Shown: positions 1-13,726, numbered from the stretch's first letter. The stretch: 64,000 nucleotides of DNA from Sycobia sp. Sy_11 (GCA_018907035.1 JACCIC010000063.1:620001-684000), one strand, 5' to 3'. A program made the numbers and translations. The notes: generated from the letters alone by a model not told the origin.

Positions 1-81
1 ATGTGTCTTTCAGCAAGCGAAGATACGTCAGCATTTTCGTATGAGACTCATAATTATATAGATGGAGATTTGGGTGCATAA
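1..81 (+). CDS. possible 3'-terminal coding exon at the left edge (uncertain)
   Basis: The frame is open from the window edge to a TAA at 79-81. A pyrimidine-rich stretch ending in CAG at 11-13 could be a splice acceptor, which would leave a short terminal exon reading roughly SEDTSAFSYETHNYIDGDLGA. I do not recognise the peptide. The composition is less AT-rich than the next 500 bases. It could equally be chance, since a 26-codon open stretch is not significant by itself. Confidence 0.15.
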   Translation: MCLSASEDTSAFSYETHNYIDGDLGA

Positions 82-661
82 ATTTCTCTTGACTCAGCAC
101 ATGACTGGTTTTCGTGCAGAATGATTCGATTATTGGTTTCTAATAGAAGGGAACAAAAAAATTGACGGAAGATTGTGAAAGCTTAGATAGACAGTTGGAA
201 TTATCAATTTTTCCTCATAAGAAAACTTCAGCACGTATAATCTTGACAATTTATCTATTACTTATTCAAAACAATCCAATAATAATGATCTATATGAATA
301 ATAAACTTATGAAGATACATGACAATCGTATTATATACATTCATCTCATTTTTAATTACTTTTGAGATTAATTAAAAATCATGTCAAAAAATATTTTCAA
401 CTGTAAAATCAAAACAAGCTTTATGAAATGAAAAATTAGTGAAGAATAAGTTTTCGTATGAATCCCTTCAGAAATCACTATTTTTAACTTCAAAACTAAT
501 ATGATATTCCACACACCTTTAATTCAACTGTTAAATTGAGCGATAAAATTAAACTTTTACATGTTGTAAATGTCGAATTTAATTATGGTCAAAAAATGAG
601 CGGAATTGTTTAATTATTTAAGTATTACCTTTCCGGTAAAACTTACTAACATTATATTTGG

Positions 662-707
<46 letters not shown>

Positions 708-900
708 CATACAGTTTTATAACCAACCACGTGATGCAAAATGAAATTTCACAATTAATTGATGTCCAACACTTTCCCCATTTCCAGAGGTACTCCGACT
801 GTCAAAATGTCTTGACATACGTAAATATTAACTTACTATCAAGCTACACGGAATTTACGTAACTATCTCGTGAACTATTAGAAGACAACTACGAGCATTA
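82..900. other. AT-rich non-coding stretch with a (TA)n tract
   Basis: No open frame here looks coding. The only clear structure is the TA microsatellite at about 664-706. The rest is simple AT-rich background. Confidence 0.6.
664..706. repeat. (TA)n microsatellite
   Basis: About 21 uninterrupted TA units. Confidence 0.97.
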
Positions 901-998
901 TAGTGCAAGTGCACCTGTATCTTGGCCGACGTCGTTTAATCAGCGGAACGTTTGAATGACGCGCTCGACAGCCAGTATGCCGAAGTGTCCGAGAGAGG

Positions 999-1043
<45 letters not shown>

Positions 1044-1230
1044 TGCTATAAGATGGGTCGTGACCCGATTTCGGGGCTATGCCACGATCCCTCCCGGAGG
1101 AACGTAGCTCGATCGATCTCGTTACGAGCAATTTGCTACTGACGCTATCCAATTATCTTGGCGGTCCAATAAAGTTGGAGGGGGGGAGGGCGTCGAAGAA
1201 GAAAAAAAGCAGGGAGTGGACAGGAGGAAA
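901..1230. other. GC-rich island with a (GA)n tract
   Basis: A locally GC- and CpG-rich stretch in an AT-rich background. It contains a pure GA run at about 1004-1040 followed by purine-rich DNA. No coding signal is recognisable. It is the first of a series of such islands that runs to about 44 kb. Confidence 0.5.
1004..1040. repeat. (GA)n microsatellite
   Basis: About 18 GA units inside the GC-rich island. Confidence 0.95.
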
Positions 1231-2665
1231 ATAAGATGCACGCTGGACAAGAATGTCCGATTGAGTTAATGCTTTCATTAGTACGCTGCAGCGATTAGAA
1301 GACAACGTTTTTATAAAGGATTCCTTTTTTTGTTTAAGTAATTTTGAATCATTCTGCTTAGCACTTTCGTCTGGATTGACGTTTTTTTCATTTTTTTAAA
1401 TCATTTGGAAAATGAGCCAAAGAGTACAATGATCACTCAAGTGAACGAAACATTTTAGTTCCTTGGTTTTCCGCATATAATATATTCGTTCATTGGCTAA
1501 TTTGGATGAAGATGTAACTGGTAAGCAAGGTAATTAATTCAGAGTTTATTTAAAATGACTGTAACTTTGCTTTTTGTGTATTACTGAAGAAAGATAATTA
1601 TGTAACCATACATTAGATTCTCATGTTATAATATTGTAATTGAATAGTCTATATAACCCCGTTAAGAAGTTTATTGCCATGCATTAATTTTATTATCCAT
1701 TAAAAGCAATGTTTTAAGTTATAGCTGATACCCTATAAAGCAGCACTAAAAGATTTACAAAGTGAAATGGACACAGTGTGTATAAAATAAAAATTGCTAC
1801 GTTAGAATTTGTAATTTGATTAATTTGGAACAGCTAAAAAATCAAACATTGCGGTAAACTAGTGAACAAGAAATAAGGTGTGATTAATACTCACAATATC
1901 GTGCTATTGAACTTTCTGAATGGAGATTATGTGTCGTAGACTTCCGGTCACTATGCGAATAAAGTGATTGGAGGATATAATGGTAAATATATTTAGCAAG
2001 ATATTCGTGTAATCAACGCAGTTTCAGCAGATTCAATTCTACTTCTATCATTTTTTGGTAACGTATACTATACTAACCTTCAATTATTTATTGTTTCTTT
2101 CTCCGAGTAAGCAAACTATAAACCCATAAAAATATTGACCCAACTTATTGTTTTCAAATTACAGCAATATAAAATATATACTGTATATTACAGCAATGTA
2201 AAGTATAGTTTTTTCTGATATCTAATGTTTTTGTTAATTTTCTAATGTGTATATTTTAATCTGTAACTAAATGACTTTGAAGAATAAGTAAAATGTTATT
2301 TCTTTAATTCGAATTTCTATTCAACATCATGCATTAGTCTATTGGAAAAGTAACATATTATCAAGGTTCCTTCGCAGTTTTTTAATTTATTAACAGTATA
2401 TATATTTCAACATTGATGAAATTTATTCTTATATAAATTTATAAAATAAGAACATTTAATTAAATAATAAATCATTCAAGCAATAAAACAGTATTTGTTA
2501 AAAGATTGGCAAGTCCGCGTTATTTACTTATAGACGTCCTTTAAAAGATATAATTAGATATTATTTATTCGAACTAAGTTTCTTTCTTATCTACGCCCTA
2601 TCCAGAACTACTAGCAAGTACTTAATTGATCATTCCAAGGACTTGCACGGAAACACCTGTAACCA
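1231..2665. other. AT-rich non-coding stretch
   Basis: No open frames, known repeats or RNA genes recognised. Confidence 0.5.
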
Positions 2666-2669
2666 TTAA

Positions 2670-2965
2670 GTATATGCGGTGCCTCTTGGGCATCATCAAT
2701 TTGCACCAGACGCAGTCGGACGTCCCAACTTTTTGAGCGCGCCGTGCCGAGGTGCCGCAGTGCCGCAGCTCCGTTTTTCCGCAGACCGCAGTCATCGTGG
2801 ACCGCTAAATCATCATGGACTCCCGTCAACCGCAGACCAAATTTGGTTCCGGCCTCGTTCATCCTTCATCCCGCACGTCCGCCGCGACGCCCGTCGTCGT
2901 AATGACGCGCGCATCTCCTCGCACCCGAGACGCGAGACCGCAGCGCGCTCGAATCGTCGAATGCG
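2670..2965. other. GC/CpG-rich island
   Basis: Sharp rise in GC with many CG dinucleotides and short internal repeats of a GCCGCAG/CCGCAGACCG-like unit near 2750-2840. Overlapping short open frames on both strands have no recognisable domain and are expected in stop-poor GC-rich DNA. A regulatory island or a first exon/promoter is possible. Confidence 0.4.
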
Positions 2966-3680
2966 TTAAAAAATTGTAATTACGCATTGGACGACCAAAT
3001 GACGTCTGTCGTTGGCTATTTTTCTCTTCCACAGGACACCTTTCGATACTTTCTTTTATCGATTCTCAACCTCCTTTATAAATATTATTGATGTATTTTT
3101 GCAGCAAGTCTCTATCTAAAAAAGTAGACCCCTATCTACAAATGTACGACCATAAGTATGCTTATAAGTATTGTAATTATGAGTGCAACCATTTACAAGT
3201 TAGGCGAGATTCTGGTTGTGAAAGCAACAGGTTTCGTTCTATTTACATCTAAAAGAACTTCGTGCAATTCATGGGTAAAGAATACAGCGGTATTACATTA
3301 AAAAATATATTTAAATATAAAAAAGTAAATGCAGCTGCGCTTTTTTTCATGATTTATTTTCTTTTTAATAGTTATGAAAATTCTCATTAATACTTTATCA
3401 AAGTCTTTGCTATTTTCAGGATTATTATCTGCACTAAATTTATTTATTCCAATCGAATCTTTACAATAATTCTTATTTGTAATCTACCATTGATATTCTT
3501 TATGAGGATTTATTGCATCATTTGTATTTCAACTCAATCTAGAAAAGTAAGATAAAATAAATAGTTACACTCATAGATGTTTAACCCTGATATAATACAA
3601 ATATATATCTAAAGCAAGACCTGAATACTTTTAATTAGAAAACGTTAAAAAGCTAGATTTAGATTAATTTTGAATATTCT
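2966..3680. other. AT-rich non-coding stretch
   Basis: Nothing recognised. Confidence 0.5.
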
Positions 3681-3689
3681 ACTATACAA

Positions 3690-4380
3690 ATAACGAGAAT
3701 TGCGCGGTAGCCAAACAGCCACCTACCCGCCCACACACACAGACTCGCATCATTGGGCACTTCTCGTTAACCTTCCATTCCGTCCATCCGCTCGAGACAG
3801 TTCGACCACATGCACTGCTGTTATATGTAGGCGACCGCGCGCTCCGCCTCCCAGAGCGAAGATAGTGGTCTGTCTCTCCTGGAACACAGCAGCCAGCTCG
3901 ACTCTTCCTGCGCATTATGCCGGCGTCCAATATTACGCGGGGAGGGGGGAGGGGGGGAGGGGGGACCGCTTGTCCGCCACCGCAAGTGGATCGAGGGGCG
4001 AGGCGGGTGGGTGAGGGGAGCTTTTCGGGATGCAGGCCACGTGTTCCGAAACAGGCGGACCTGTGTATACACAAGCGCTCTGATTACGTTGCTGCCGGCC
4101 AGTCGAAGGAGAAGCCCGTCGCCTCGTCCCGTCCGTCTCTCATTTTCAACCCCCTATAGAGTAAGGTAGGCAGAGAGTGAGAGGGGGAGAGGAAGGGGAG
4201 GCGGTGGGAGAACTCTCAGTGAGACCAACTTTGTTATCGGGACATTAATACCTCGCGAAGTAGGTATAGCTGACCGCACAACAACAAGCCAACTAACTTT
4301 CCTCGGACGCGGCGCGGGGGGAGAAGGGCAGATGCTACCGCTGGTGTATGCAGTCCTGAAGGAATCTTCAGGTATATGGT
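3690..4380. other. GC/CpG-rich island with G-quadruplex run
   Basis: About 700 bases of GC-rich DNA with both purine-rich (4160-4210) and CpG-rich parts. Open frames of up to 130 codons exist on both strands, but they overlap one another and show proline/arginine-rich low complexity, so none is called as a gene. It could be a promoter or enhancer. No TATA box or start codon context supports a particular transcript. Confidence 0.4.
3939..3964 (+). other. G-quadruplex-type G-run
   Basis: Four runs of 4, 6, 7 and 6 guanines separated by single adenines. This fits the canonical intramolecular G-quadruplex pattern with one-base loops. Confidence 0.75.
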
Positions 4381-6057
4381 TCGCAAATGAAAGGCCTCCT
4401 AGTTGTTCGAGTTTTATACTAGATTAATCTGCTGACGCATCACCCACATAATTGTTATGGGTAGCATAATAGAGATAGTACCCATTTAGTTTACTCACCC
4501 ACTAGTAGTTAGTTTATTAGAGCTGTAAATTCTTTGGAAGAATAGTTTACTGTTTTAAATTAAACTTACTAATTGAGAGTTTATTTTACAATATACGCAA
4601 TTTTAACACTTATCTCAGAAAATATGTATTTTCTTCATGTTTATAATTTCTGTTCTGTTCCTAGCAGTTAAAGAATCTTTCTAAAATATTTTAAAAATAT
4701 TTCGAATGATATCAGGATTATCGTAGGAATCATTGCAGGAAGATTTTCAATTTTTCTGTTAAAATTTTTGCTGAATATTGAATAAACATGGCTTTGAAAT
4801 GGACCAAAATATCATAATGTGATACTGCAGAAATATTTCTTTCAAACATTTTTTAAAATGATCTCCAAGTATTCCAGGAATCGTTCTTAAATGTAAAAAT
4901 ACTTTAGAGCACTCCGTGAACTAAATCCGCACTGAGCAGACGCTTTTGCGTCATCTAAGTTGTCTATTATTTCATGGTGTAATAATGAATGAATTAATGA
5001 TTAAAATACAGGCTTGTGAATATTGATTGCTGCTTAACAAAGTTACTTAGCTTAATACGTTTTTTATAGCATAATGAGGAGATAAATAAGTACGCCTATA
5101 TACTATTATATTTCTATCAATCTATGAATTTGAGATCAATTTCAATTGACATTAAAACGCAGCAAATCTCTTTATTCCAATGCTCATTTGATTTCTTCTA
5201 ATGATTTCTATAAAATATTAGTATTTAAATATTTACTAACATGTAAATATATATCGTATGAAAAAATGTCAGTTACATCCCTTGTCAATTAAAAAATATA
5301 ATTGGCAATTCTGAGAGATGCAACTAATTGACATTTATCTGAAAAACATTTTGTTAAATTCCCCGTGAAATTCAAATACATATATATCCAAATGATTTTT
5401 AATTAAATATTTATTTAAATGAATGAAATAACTTTATTGATCGGTGGAAAAGAATTATATCATGCAAATAACATATTTGATTAAACTGTTTGAATAGACA
5501 TTTTTTAAAATAAATTTTTTTAAATATACTTAATTATAAAAATTATCAATTGAAATATATATATTACATATTATGATTCCATCATATAATAAAATAATAT
5601 AATATAGCATTATAATAATATAATATATTAGCATTATAATATAAATTAATATAATATTTTCTTTAATTCAATCCTAGACACAAAACTTTATTTCATTTTC
5701 ATCTTCAAAGTCTATCTAAACTGAACTGAAAAGGCGATTCCGTCAGATTAAGATAACAGATTTGGTCCAGATTATCTCCAAGATAAGCCCTTTTAAGTTC
5801 TAGAATATCAATCTGATCAATCAAATATTAAATTCAAATATATTGTTGTATCTCACTTACAATTAAAATACTTCTCTTTGATTAAATTTTGTGTACTATA
5901 AAATTAGAAAAAAATTCAATAAGCGTCACTTTTTGTAGACAATGGAAGGTAAAATCAAAATATTAAACAAAAAACTTGCAATTTATATATCTTGGCAAAT
6001 ATTGTCTTTTAGTTATTGTCATTGAAAGTCTAGCTGAATTTATATAATTTTGCATCA

Positions 6058-6094
<37 letters not shown>

Positions 6095-6500
6095 GGATGC
6101 TTTAGTATTTCTTTGCTTAAAAAAGTATTGGATATAAAATGTAATATTTCGTATAACTTTACAATATATCCAATTAAATTACAGTACTATAATTGTAAGA
6201 AAGTGTCGTCTATTGAGAAGAGGACAACATTGGACCCTCAAACTTTACAGGCGATATTTTAGAAATAACGCGGTCCATTTACCTTAAATTGTTAGCAAGT
6301 TCACAAAATTAAACATTATAAATAGTTTAGATAAATTAGATGAACCGATAAAATTGTACTATAAGACGTACGTGAAAACCAACTTTTTTCCAAAAGACCC
6401 TTTATTATTTTGTTTAAATCTATTTAGTATTAGAGTAGAGATATAATTTATTAGCGAAATGCAGAATCTTTTTTAGTTGCTTTGTTATATTATCCGATAG
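4381..6500. other. AT-rich non-coding stretch with a short (GA)n
   Basis: Simple AT-rich DNA with a GA microsatellite at about 6061-6089. No gene recognised. Confidence 0.5.
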
Positions 6501-6504
6501 GTAA

Positions 6505-6600
6505 GGTGATCGGTGAATGGTCGCGCGGTTAAAGTTCAGCCCCACTTTTTTGTTCGACTTTCAGATCACCGCGAATGCCAGCGTGGTAGATTAAAAACTC
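6505..6600 (+). mobile_element. tRNA-like sequence, probably a SINE or tRNA relic
   Basis: GGTGATC at 6505-6511 pairs perfectly with GATCACC at 6564-6570, like an acceptor stem. In between are a possible TGAA/TTCA D-stem, a TGGTCGCGCGGTTAAAG block resembling the box A of Leu/Ser tRNAs, and TGTTCGACTTTC resembling box B. The closed structure is only 66 nt and lacks a clear anticodon arm, so a functional tRNA is unlikely. GC-rich non-tRNA sequence follows, ending in a (GA)n tract, which suggests a tRNA-derived SINE. No second copy was found in the window. Confidence 0.35.
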
Positions 6601-6615
6601 CGGGTAGAACTCACG

Positions 6616-6618
<3 letters not shown>

Positions 6619-6659
<41 letters not shown>
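6619..6659. repeat. (GA)n microsatellite
   Basis: About 20 GA units directly after the tRNA-like sequence, where a SINE tail would be expected. Confidence 0.95.
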
Positions 6660-6660
<1 letters not shown>

Positions 6661-9240
6661 AAAAAAGACAGTTTTAGTTTTCTCTTTGAACCTTGAAAGT
6701 TTATCGTCAAACTTTCGACCTGCCAGTCGTTCTACCTTCGATTTTCCCTTTCCTACACTGACATTCTCCTTTTGAGTTCTTTCTCATCTTCCCTTTAATG
6801 CTAGTCTAACTCTTCTATCTCAGCTTCCTTTTGATCTGTTAAAAGTTCGAATGGATGTTAAATACATACCTATAATTATTATTTGTGTATTATTTATTGT
6901 AATTAATACACTAATGTAATATCTTGTTTATATATCTTGTTAATTTATCTCTATCTTGTTTATCTTATTTGCAATAAAAATTTACAATTTTTAATGAGTC
7001 TAGTTCCTTCTAGGACCTCTGCATATAATCGTATATCTGCATGACTGATTATCGCTATTATTTTGAAACATGATTTAGAGTAAGAATGAGTTTTATAAGA
7101 ATAGTGGGATTCAGCTGTTTTACGAGGATAAAAATGAATTTTAGTTTATATTTTACATCATGAAAGGAAAATAATAACGTTAAAATTCTGATTTCAGCGC
7201 ATTGCCCACAAATACACCAAATAATTTTTTTTTAAATAACCTACATACCGTTACTGATACATTTCCACTGTATTGTTAGTATCGGTAAAAACATAACCCT
7301 TCGTTTTATTTTAATAGTCATTAATATCAATATACACATCGGAGAAATATTTTTCATCTGCATATATAAAATATATAACATAATCCTCTTTCAAAAAAGT
7401 TTTAGTAATTTGTCATTCATTTTGAACAATTCTATCAAGTGCAGAACAATTAGTTTTATAAGGATTGATAAACATTTTTTATATTATTAGTTCTTGCTAA
7501 CAGGAAATATCTAGAAAAAATTTCTAGGAAAGTCCGAGATATTAAACTTTCGAAACTGTAAGTCGTAGTATATACATACATACTTAGATAACATATAGTC
7601 AATGAGAATATATAACAGTAGGTAACGTATTAAACATTAAAAATATAAATGAGAATTACTGGAAAGAAAAATTCTCAGAACAATGTTATATCATGTATTA
7701 AAGATCTGGAAAACGAAAAGCTCGTCAGCTTCTCATAAAGAAAACTTGAATTATAGGTATAAGTAAAGCGGCAGATGAAGTTTTCCGATGGATAGGAATA
7801 AAAATAACTGATCCTTTTGATCTCTTCTTGTTTTCTTACTTTAGTCGGCTTTCCAGTTGGTATGAAAAAAATTGCTGATATCTATGAAAATATTCTATAG
7901 GCAAACCAGGAAAGATGAGATAATAAGCAAGTATTCATATGGTTCTAAATTCCCATGTTACGTGAGTGCTGATCGTGGAATATTTTGGATTATATTCTGA
8001 TACAATTTCTGATGTAAGAGCTTCTTCCTATAACTTTTTTTTATTAAATTACTTTTACTTTTACTTTTTGGGATTAATGAAAAAATAATAATAAGTGTAC
8101 AACTATATAAACTTTGCACTCTTATAAATAATATAACTGACGTAAATAATATACAGAGCAAAGAAATTGAATAGTAAGATTAATTGTCACTAACTTATAA
8201 GAGTTAATTATTAAGCAATAAATCTTGCAGGATTTTATTTGTAAATTAAATTCTTCATCCCAGATTCTGGTTCTGTCATGAAATGTTACTTTCTATTATA
8301 TATATCAAAAAATTTTCATAATATTCTTTACCACTTATTAATTAGTAATTATATATTAAAACTCTGAGCGTAAAGTAAGTATATCACACACTTCGCTTTC
8401 TAAACATAAAAAGTAACTGGAAACATAAAAAGTAAAGAGCATAAATGGTTATCGGCGAAGCAGCCTGATTTTGCGCCGTCGCGTCGTGGAGCTTTCGTAC
8501 TTTATTGGTATCGTTATTATTAATATGCTTTACTCTATCTTTCGTTACGATATAAGACTTGCATTAACCAACTTCTTTCACTAAATCGATATCGGAATCA
8601 ATTACGTATATAAAATTATGTTTTTTTTTTTTTAATGCAACGATAAACTACTGTACACAACGAAGCTAATAAGAGAGATGAGATTAAGAAATAGAATAAG
8701 CTAGCATGTTTGTAGAAGTTAATATTGTCAGAGCGTAAGTTTTACTATTAATTAGAACGCATAAACGCAAATTATGTACATTTGTCTTTGTTAACAATTA
8801 AGAAAATCTCTCCTGAAAACGGTCTAATTTCTGAGTATCATTTAAAATATAGTTTTAAATTATAATGAATCGTGCACGTAAAATTACTTATGCATGAAAC
8901 TCAAGACGCTTAGATGTCAGTATTACAAGGGCAGTTCCTAGTGAATGCATTAAATGTAAAATGCGTCTGGAGTAGTAAAAGACGCGCTGTCTCAAATAGC
9001 TGCGATGCTGCTCTAAGATTTATAAAAATTATTCTATTATATTTGTTATATTAAATAATCGCATATTGAATAGATTAATATTTAGGTTATAAATTATTTT
9101 AATTTTCTAACTTTCACATCTCATCTACGGTTAAGTAGCTAAATGCTGGTTTTGACAATTAACAGTATATATACTCAAACTGAAAAGTTCAAAGCGTCTA
9201 ACCAAAATTTGGATAGAACTTGGCATAGAAGAGTTAAGTC
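6660..9240. other. AT-rich non-coding stretch
   Basis: No gene or repeat family recognised. A short GC-richer patch occurs near 8450-8510. Confidence 0.5.
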
Positions 9241-9249
9241 CGAATATGC

Positions 9250-9625
9250 ATAAGAAGGGGACGTGGTTCGCGGACGGAGGGGGGGGGGTTCTGTCAGCCC
9301 AGTCGAAGAGAAAAATATGAAGTTTGCACGCCTCGTGTTTGCGCCGTCGATTTTGAAATTCCTAATTAAACGCTTCCCGTGGCCTTTCGCGGCGCCGCTG
9401 GGGCATAGAGCTTCTCGACTAGTCGAGATGAAAGCGGCGAAATGAGAGCGCGCGGTGGCAGGAGGAGGATGGCAAGGGGATGGAGAAAATATTAAAAGAG
9501 TTCAAGCAGATAGCGAGAGCAGCCAGGTTGGACGATGAAAGAAGAAGGGAGGGAGCGGGATGGGATAGGGAAAGAGTGAGAAGAGAGGGAGATGAAAGGG
9601 GAAGAGTTAAAGGGAAGTAAGTACC
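9250..9625. other. GC/purine-rich island
   Basis: Starts with a 10-guanine run near 9280, continues as GC-rich DNA to about 9460, then as purine-rich DNA to about 9620. No recognisable protein. Confidence 0.4.
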
Positions 9626-10785
9626 TTGGATGGATGGTTATCCACTTTCGCTGATTTTATTTATTCGAAAATGCAGTGGATGCCTTTGCTCTTCTTTCTG
9701 GTTCTTAATACATAGAGTAAAATTAATTGTCATTAGAAAAAGGTAAGAATAAAATACTAATCAAAGTTCTTTAATTAATATTTTCTTGAAATTACGATTG
9801 TTATTTTAATACTACAGTTGCAATGATTTTCAGAAGCAAGATTTTCTAATAAACTACCATTAAGGTTTATTATTGATGATAGACTTTAATATTTTACATC
9901 TCGTGAAATCCGTGATAAAGATATTACGTTTGTAATCGATAGTATTATATTTTTATTACATTGAAATTACGTGAAGGCAATATAAATTTCTTAGTACTAT
10001 TCGATATTGCTAAAAGCCACTATTAAGTTTTTTTAGTGCTGAACGGTGATATTTTGATTTACCAACTATACCAGCTTTACTCACTTAATCTACACGATCG
10101 AATTTTTTTCTTTTTGTAATATTTTATATATAGCATTTTTTAACTGCTCTATTATTCTTTGATGATTAAAACTTCGTATAGATTCCTCATTCAAATATTT
10201 TCAAGAACAAAAATACAAATAATAATGCTAGAGTATCATTGACTTATAACTTGAAGAGGACGATATAGCCGAATAAAACACCTGCCGAAGGAGTCGAACG
10301 GTAGGCACGTTGCTAACAGGAAAGGAATGAGTGGCGGGTGTTTTGAATATTTCGTCGGATACTTGAAAAGTGAGGCTTTGAAGAAAAGCTACTTGAGAGT
10401 TATTCCTTCTCTCTCTTTCTCTCTCTTATTCTCTATTTCTTCTTTCCTCATTTCATGAACTAGTCAAATCATTAATCTCACTTTCCATACAGACGGAATT
10501 TTGCAAATTATTATCGCTGAATATTTATTTATACGGCGTATGGATACAATTTAAAATATTTTAAAGCAGCCAGCATAAAATAATGTAACCAGTTTAAATA
10601 AAGTTTTAAAAGATGGTCATTTTAAGTTATAAATAGCTACACAACCCATCAAAGAAAGTAAATACAATTAAAAGAAGCATAAGCAAGAAGATGAGATTTC
10701 AGTTGTAGAACGTAAAGTTGTACAGACACAGCGGGATTATGAATCTAGAAAGCCGTATTTCAAAGTAATGAAAATATCGAGCAAG
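9626..10785. other. AT-rich non-coding stretch
   Basis: Mostly AT-rich, with a short pyrimidine-rich stretch near 10407-10450. No gene recognised. Confidence 0.45.
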
Positions 10786-10789
10786 CGAA

Positions 10790-11100
10790 CATTTATCATC
10801 CAGCCGCTCGGCTCGCTTATATTGCTAAAGAGAAGGCAGCCAACAAGCACTAAAAATGCCAGCGAGGCGAGTTGAACTTCGACCGTCTCTTACGCGAATT
10901 GCCTACTGTTATCCGACGCGATTCGCATCGCTTTTGGGTGGCTCGCTGACATCTGCACGACTCGCAAGCTCCCAGGTGTTCAACTTTTCTGCCGATAGCT
11001 CCGCTGCTAGGCGGCTCGCTGGCAGTCGCAATACCTCTCGTCTCTGCAAAGCCCGAGCACGAGGTATGCAACATGTATTATGATATAGGGACGATCGGCT
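10790..11100. other. GC-rich island
   Basis: GC-rich DNA with overlapping short open frames on both strands. None shows a known domain or splice context. Confidence 0.4.
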
Positions 11101-13004
11101 CTCTGAGCTCACATTATTTTCTAGCCGATTGACTTTTATTACGGAAAAATTATTATCAAAAAAATATTACTCTCTCTGCACTTTGAGCACTAATCTTGGC
11201 ACTTATTGTACTGACGATACTAAAAGTTTCAATAAATTATTTAGACTATGTCTTGAACAATATTAAAATGTCATTATAATTTAGTTTTTTAATAAATTTA
11301 AGATATAGAACAAATAGGACTAGACCTAACCTTATTGCATTATATACTTTATCATATTGTTGATTTGATTTTCGCTAACTTTATGCACGTTAAACTATTT
11401 TTCCTGAATCTGACTTCGACGAGAAAAAATTTGCTCAATTTTGACGTGCCCAACGCAAAAATCGCAGAATATAATTTTGTTCTCCAATTTCATAATAATA
11501 AAATTTTGAGATTTCTAGGCTGTTTGGCATTAGGGCATTATTCAAAGTTATTATTACATTTAAAAATTAAAAAATTATATAAATTATCTTTTAATAATGT
11601 TATATGTTAATTTATATAATTGTCTTTTAATAACAAAATTATTTAATCTTTACTAAAAAAGTTAAGTTGTATGTAAGTTTTTGTAAGATTATGCTTGTCA
11701 AATAAAAAAGTGATATGTATTAGTGTATCAAGCAAGGAAGACAATTTAGCAAATTAATTACTTAAGTAATCTTTACATTTCGTTTCAAACTAAAAATGGA
11801 TTGCGATAATAAATATTATTTGAATAATAAGTTTTTTCTCAGAACTACGCAATTTCTAATTTTTTTCTGTTCTGTTGCAGGTATGATTATGTAATCACTC
11901 AGAAGCTCGCTATCGCAGATTATTATTTGTAAGAAAAATTAAAATATCATATTTATATTAGATTTATTTTTAAAAATATATGTTAGCTCCATAATACATC
12001 AGAAATTGATTAAGTTTTAAACAAAAACTAATTGTCAAAAGGATTTGTTAATGAATTCTAAAAAGGACTAAGGTATATTTCGTTAAAAAATGTATTTAAA
12101 TATACTTTCTTAAAATTTATAAACTCTTCTTAAAATAATGACTAAAGTCATTTATTTTCCTTTTTAATTTTTAGAAATTTTTGATTTTGTAATACGCAGT
12201 TTCTAATATCATTATCATTTTAATAAATTTTATGTTTCATAATCGAGTGATCTTTATTAAAGATATAGAGCTGCAGACTTAGCCATAGTATTCTACAGTC
12301 GTCTGGTCGTAGAATATCTTTCTCATACATTTATCATATTCAAGCTCTTACTTAATGTGCATGATATTTTTTCTACTCAAAATACTTAGTTGGAAATTAG
12401 GCTTACGTGAATACCAATAAGCGAGGATCTATAGTAAAGAGTCCACCAATCACTTCCACCTAGAAATATGAATTATTTTTCCTTTAGCTGCAGCTCCATT
12501 TCCTTTATTTTTTATTGAAAATTGCATTAAATTCTATTACTTATTTTCAAAGCTATTTATACAGATATTAAATATTTAATACTTTTACATGCTTCCAATA
12601 CATACACTTGGATGCAGTATGCAATAGCTTGTAATTAATATAATTATATTTCAACTGGTGAATTGATTTACTATTTAGTTTGTTTATATTTTACAAAATC
12701 TAACATGATTGATCTAAAAACTATATTTCGTATATTTACGTAAAAAATTCTTCTAAATTATATACGTAAATAGATCATTATCATCATCATCTTTTTCAAC
12801 TTTTTAAAAAGTAAATAAATAACCAATTAGTTAATAAGTAAGAATATAATTATAAAGAAATTATGAAAAACTATCGCATATAATACGAATGTTTAATAAA
12901 TCATACGTTGAAACTATGGATAAAGATTAAAGATTTGATTATAATAAATAACCGAATTTAATAGAATATTCAATTACACATAAAGGAAATGAAAATCCTT
13001 CTCT
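11101..13004. other. AT-rich non-coding stretch
   Basis: A 91-codon open frame at 11335-11610 has low-complexity composition and no recognisable domain. Nothing else stands out. Confidence 0.45.
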
Positions 13005-13212
13005 GAGGCCTACAATGGCTCGATTAGTCGATCACTAGAGAAGAACTTGTAATTCGATGGACCGAATTGAAGTCCCGGTCGCGGCCGATTGACACAAGCA
13101 CAGCTGTAACAATTTACATGCGCTTTGTTTACAAACACGTCGCAAAGCTCCGCCGCCAATTAGCACGGCCATTTGAGAGCATAAAGAGAGCGACGTTAAA
13201 TAGTATGACAAA
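13005..13212 (+). mobile_element. tRNA-derived SINE, copy 1 (near full length)
   Basis: Aligns along its length with the copy at 57,076-57,285. It starts GAGGCCTACAATGGCTCG, has a degenerate box A and box B (GAATTGAAGTCCCGG), then a shared body with the blocks CCGATTGACACAAGCAC and CTTTGTTTACAAACACGTCG, and ends GAGCGACGTTAAATA. The tRNA part is more diverged here than in the 57-kb copy. No target-site duplication is visible. Confidence 0.75.
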
Positions 13213-13540
13213 GTCGAATGTCTCAAGAAGTAAAGCATTCATTATTTTCGAATACTTAATATAGGTACTCCCTATGGTACTTATTGATTAACCTGTCACT
13301 GTAGATTTCCCTTGTAAATCACGTATTTTAGATTGTTATGTTGTTTTTCCGAACCGATTATTGAAATACTTGCTTCAAAAGCTGTGGTATAACTAAAGCA
13401 ATGAAATGGTTAGAATTACGGAGACCAATATTTCCTAGTCATTATTATGCATCCTGCTTTACATAACTAATTTACATACTAAGTATATTATTATTAGTAG
13501 ATTCTGATAATGTGTAATAATATTTATGAATTATATTTAA
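13213..13540. other. AT-rich non-coding stretch
   Basis: No gene recognised. Confidence 0.45.
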
Positions 13541-13726
13541 TCTTTAGTGTACCGGTATGACGCATATATGCGTCAGAAAATAATCCATTGTAAAACACCT
13601 ATTTTCTACCGAATAATGATTAAGAATAATGGATAGGTGTTAAATTATTATAAATAATTTATTATTATTATTATTATTAACATAAATACATAGTTATATT
13701 ATCAATATCAATGACCCAAAAAAACC

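Noticed and set aside
3682..4074. 130-codon minus-strand open frame
   Set aside because: Proline/arginine low complexity in a CpG island, with competing frames on both strands.
6505..6570. Functional tRNA gene
   Set aside because: The acceptor-like stem is perfect, but the fold is too short and has no proper anticodon arm.
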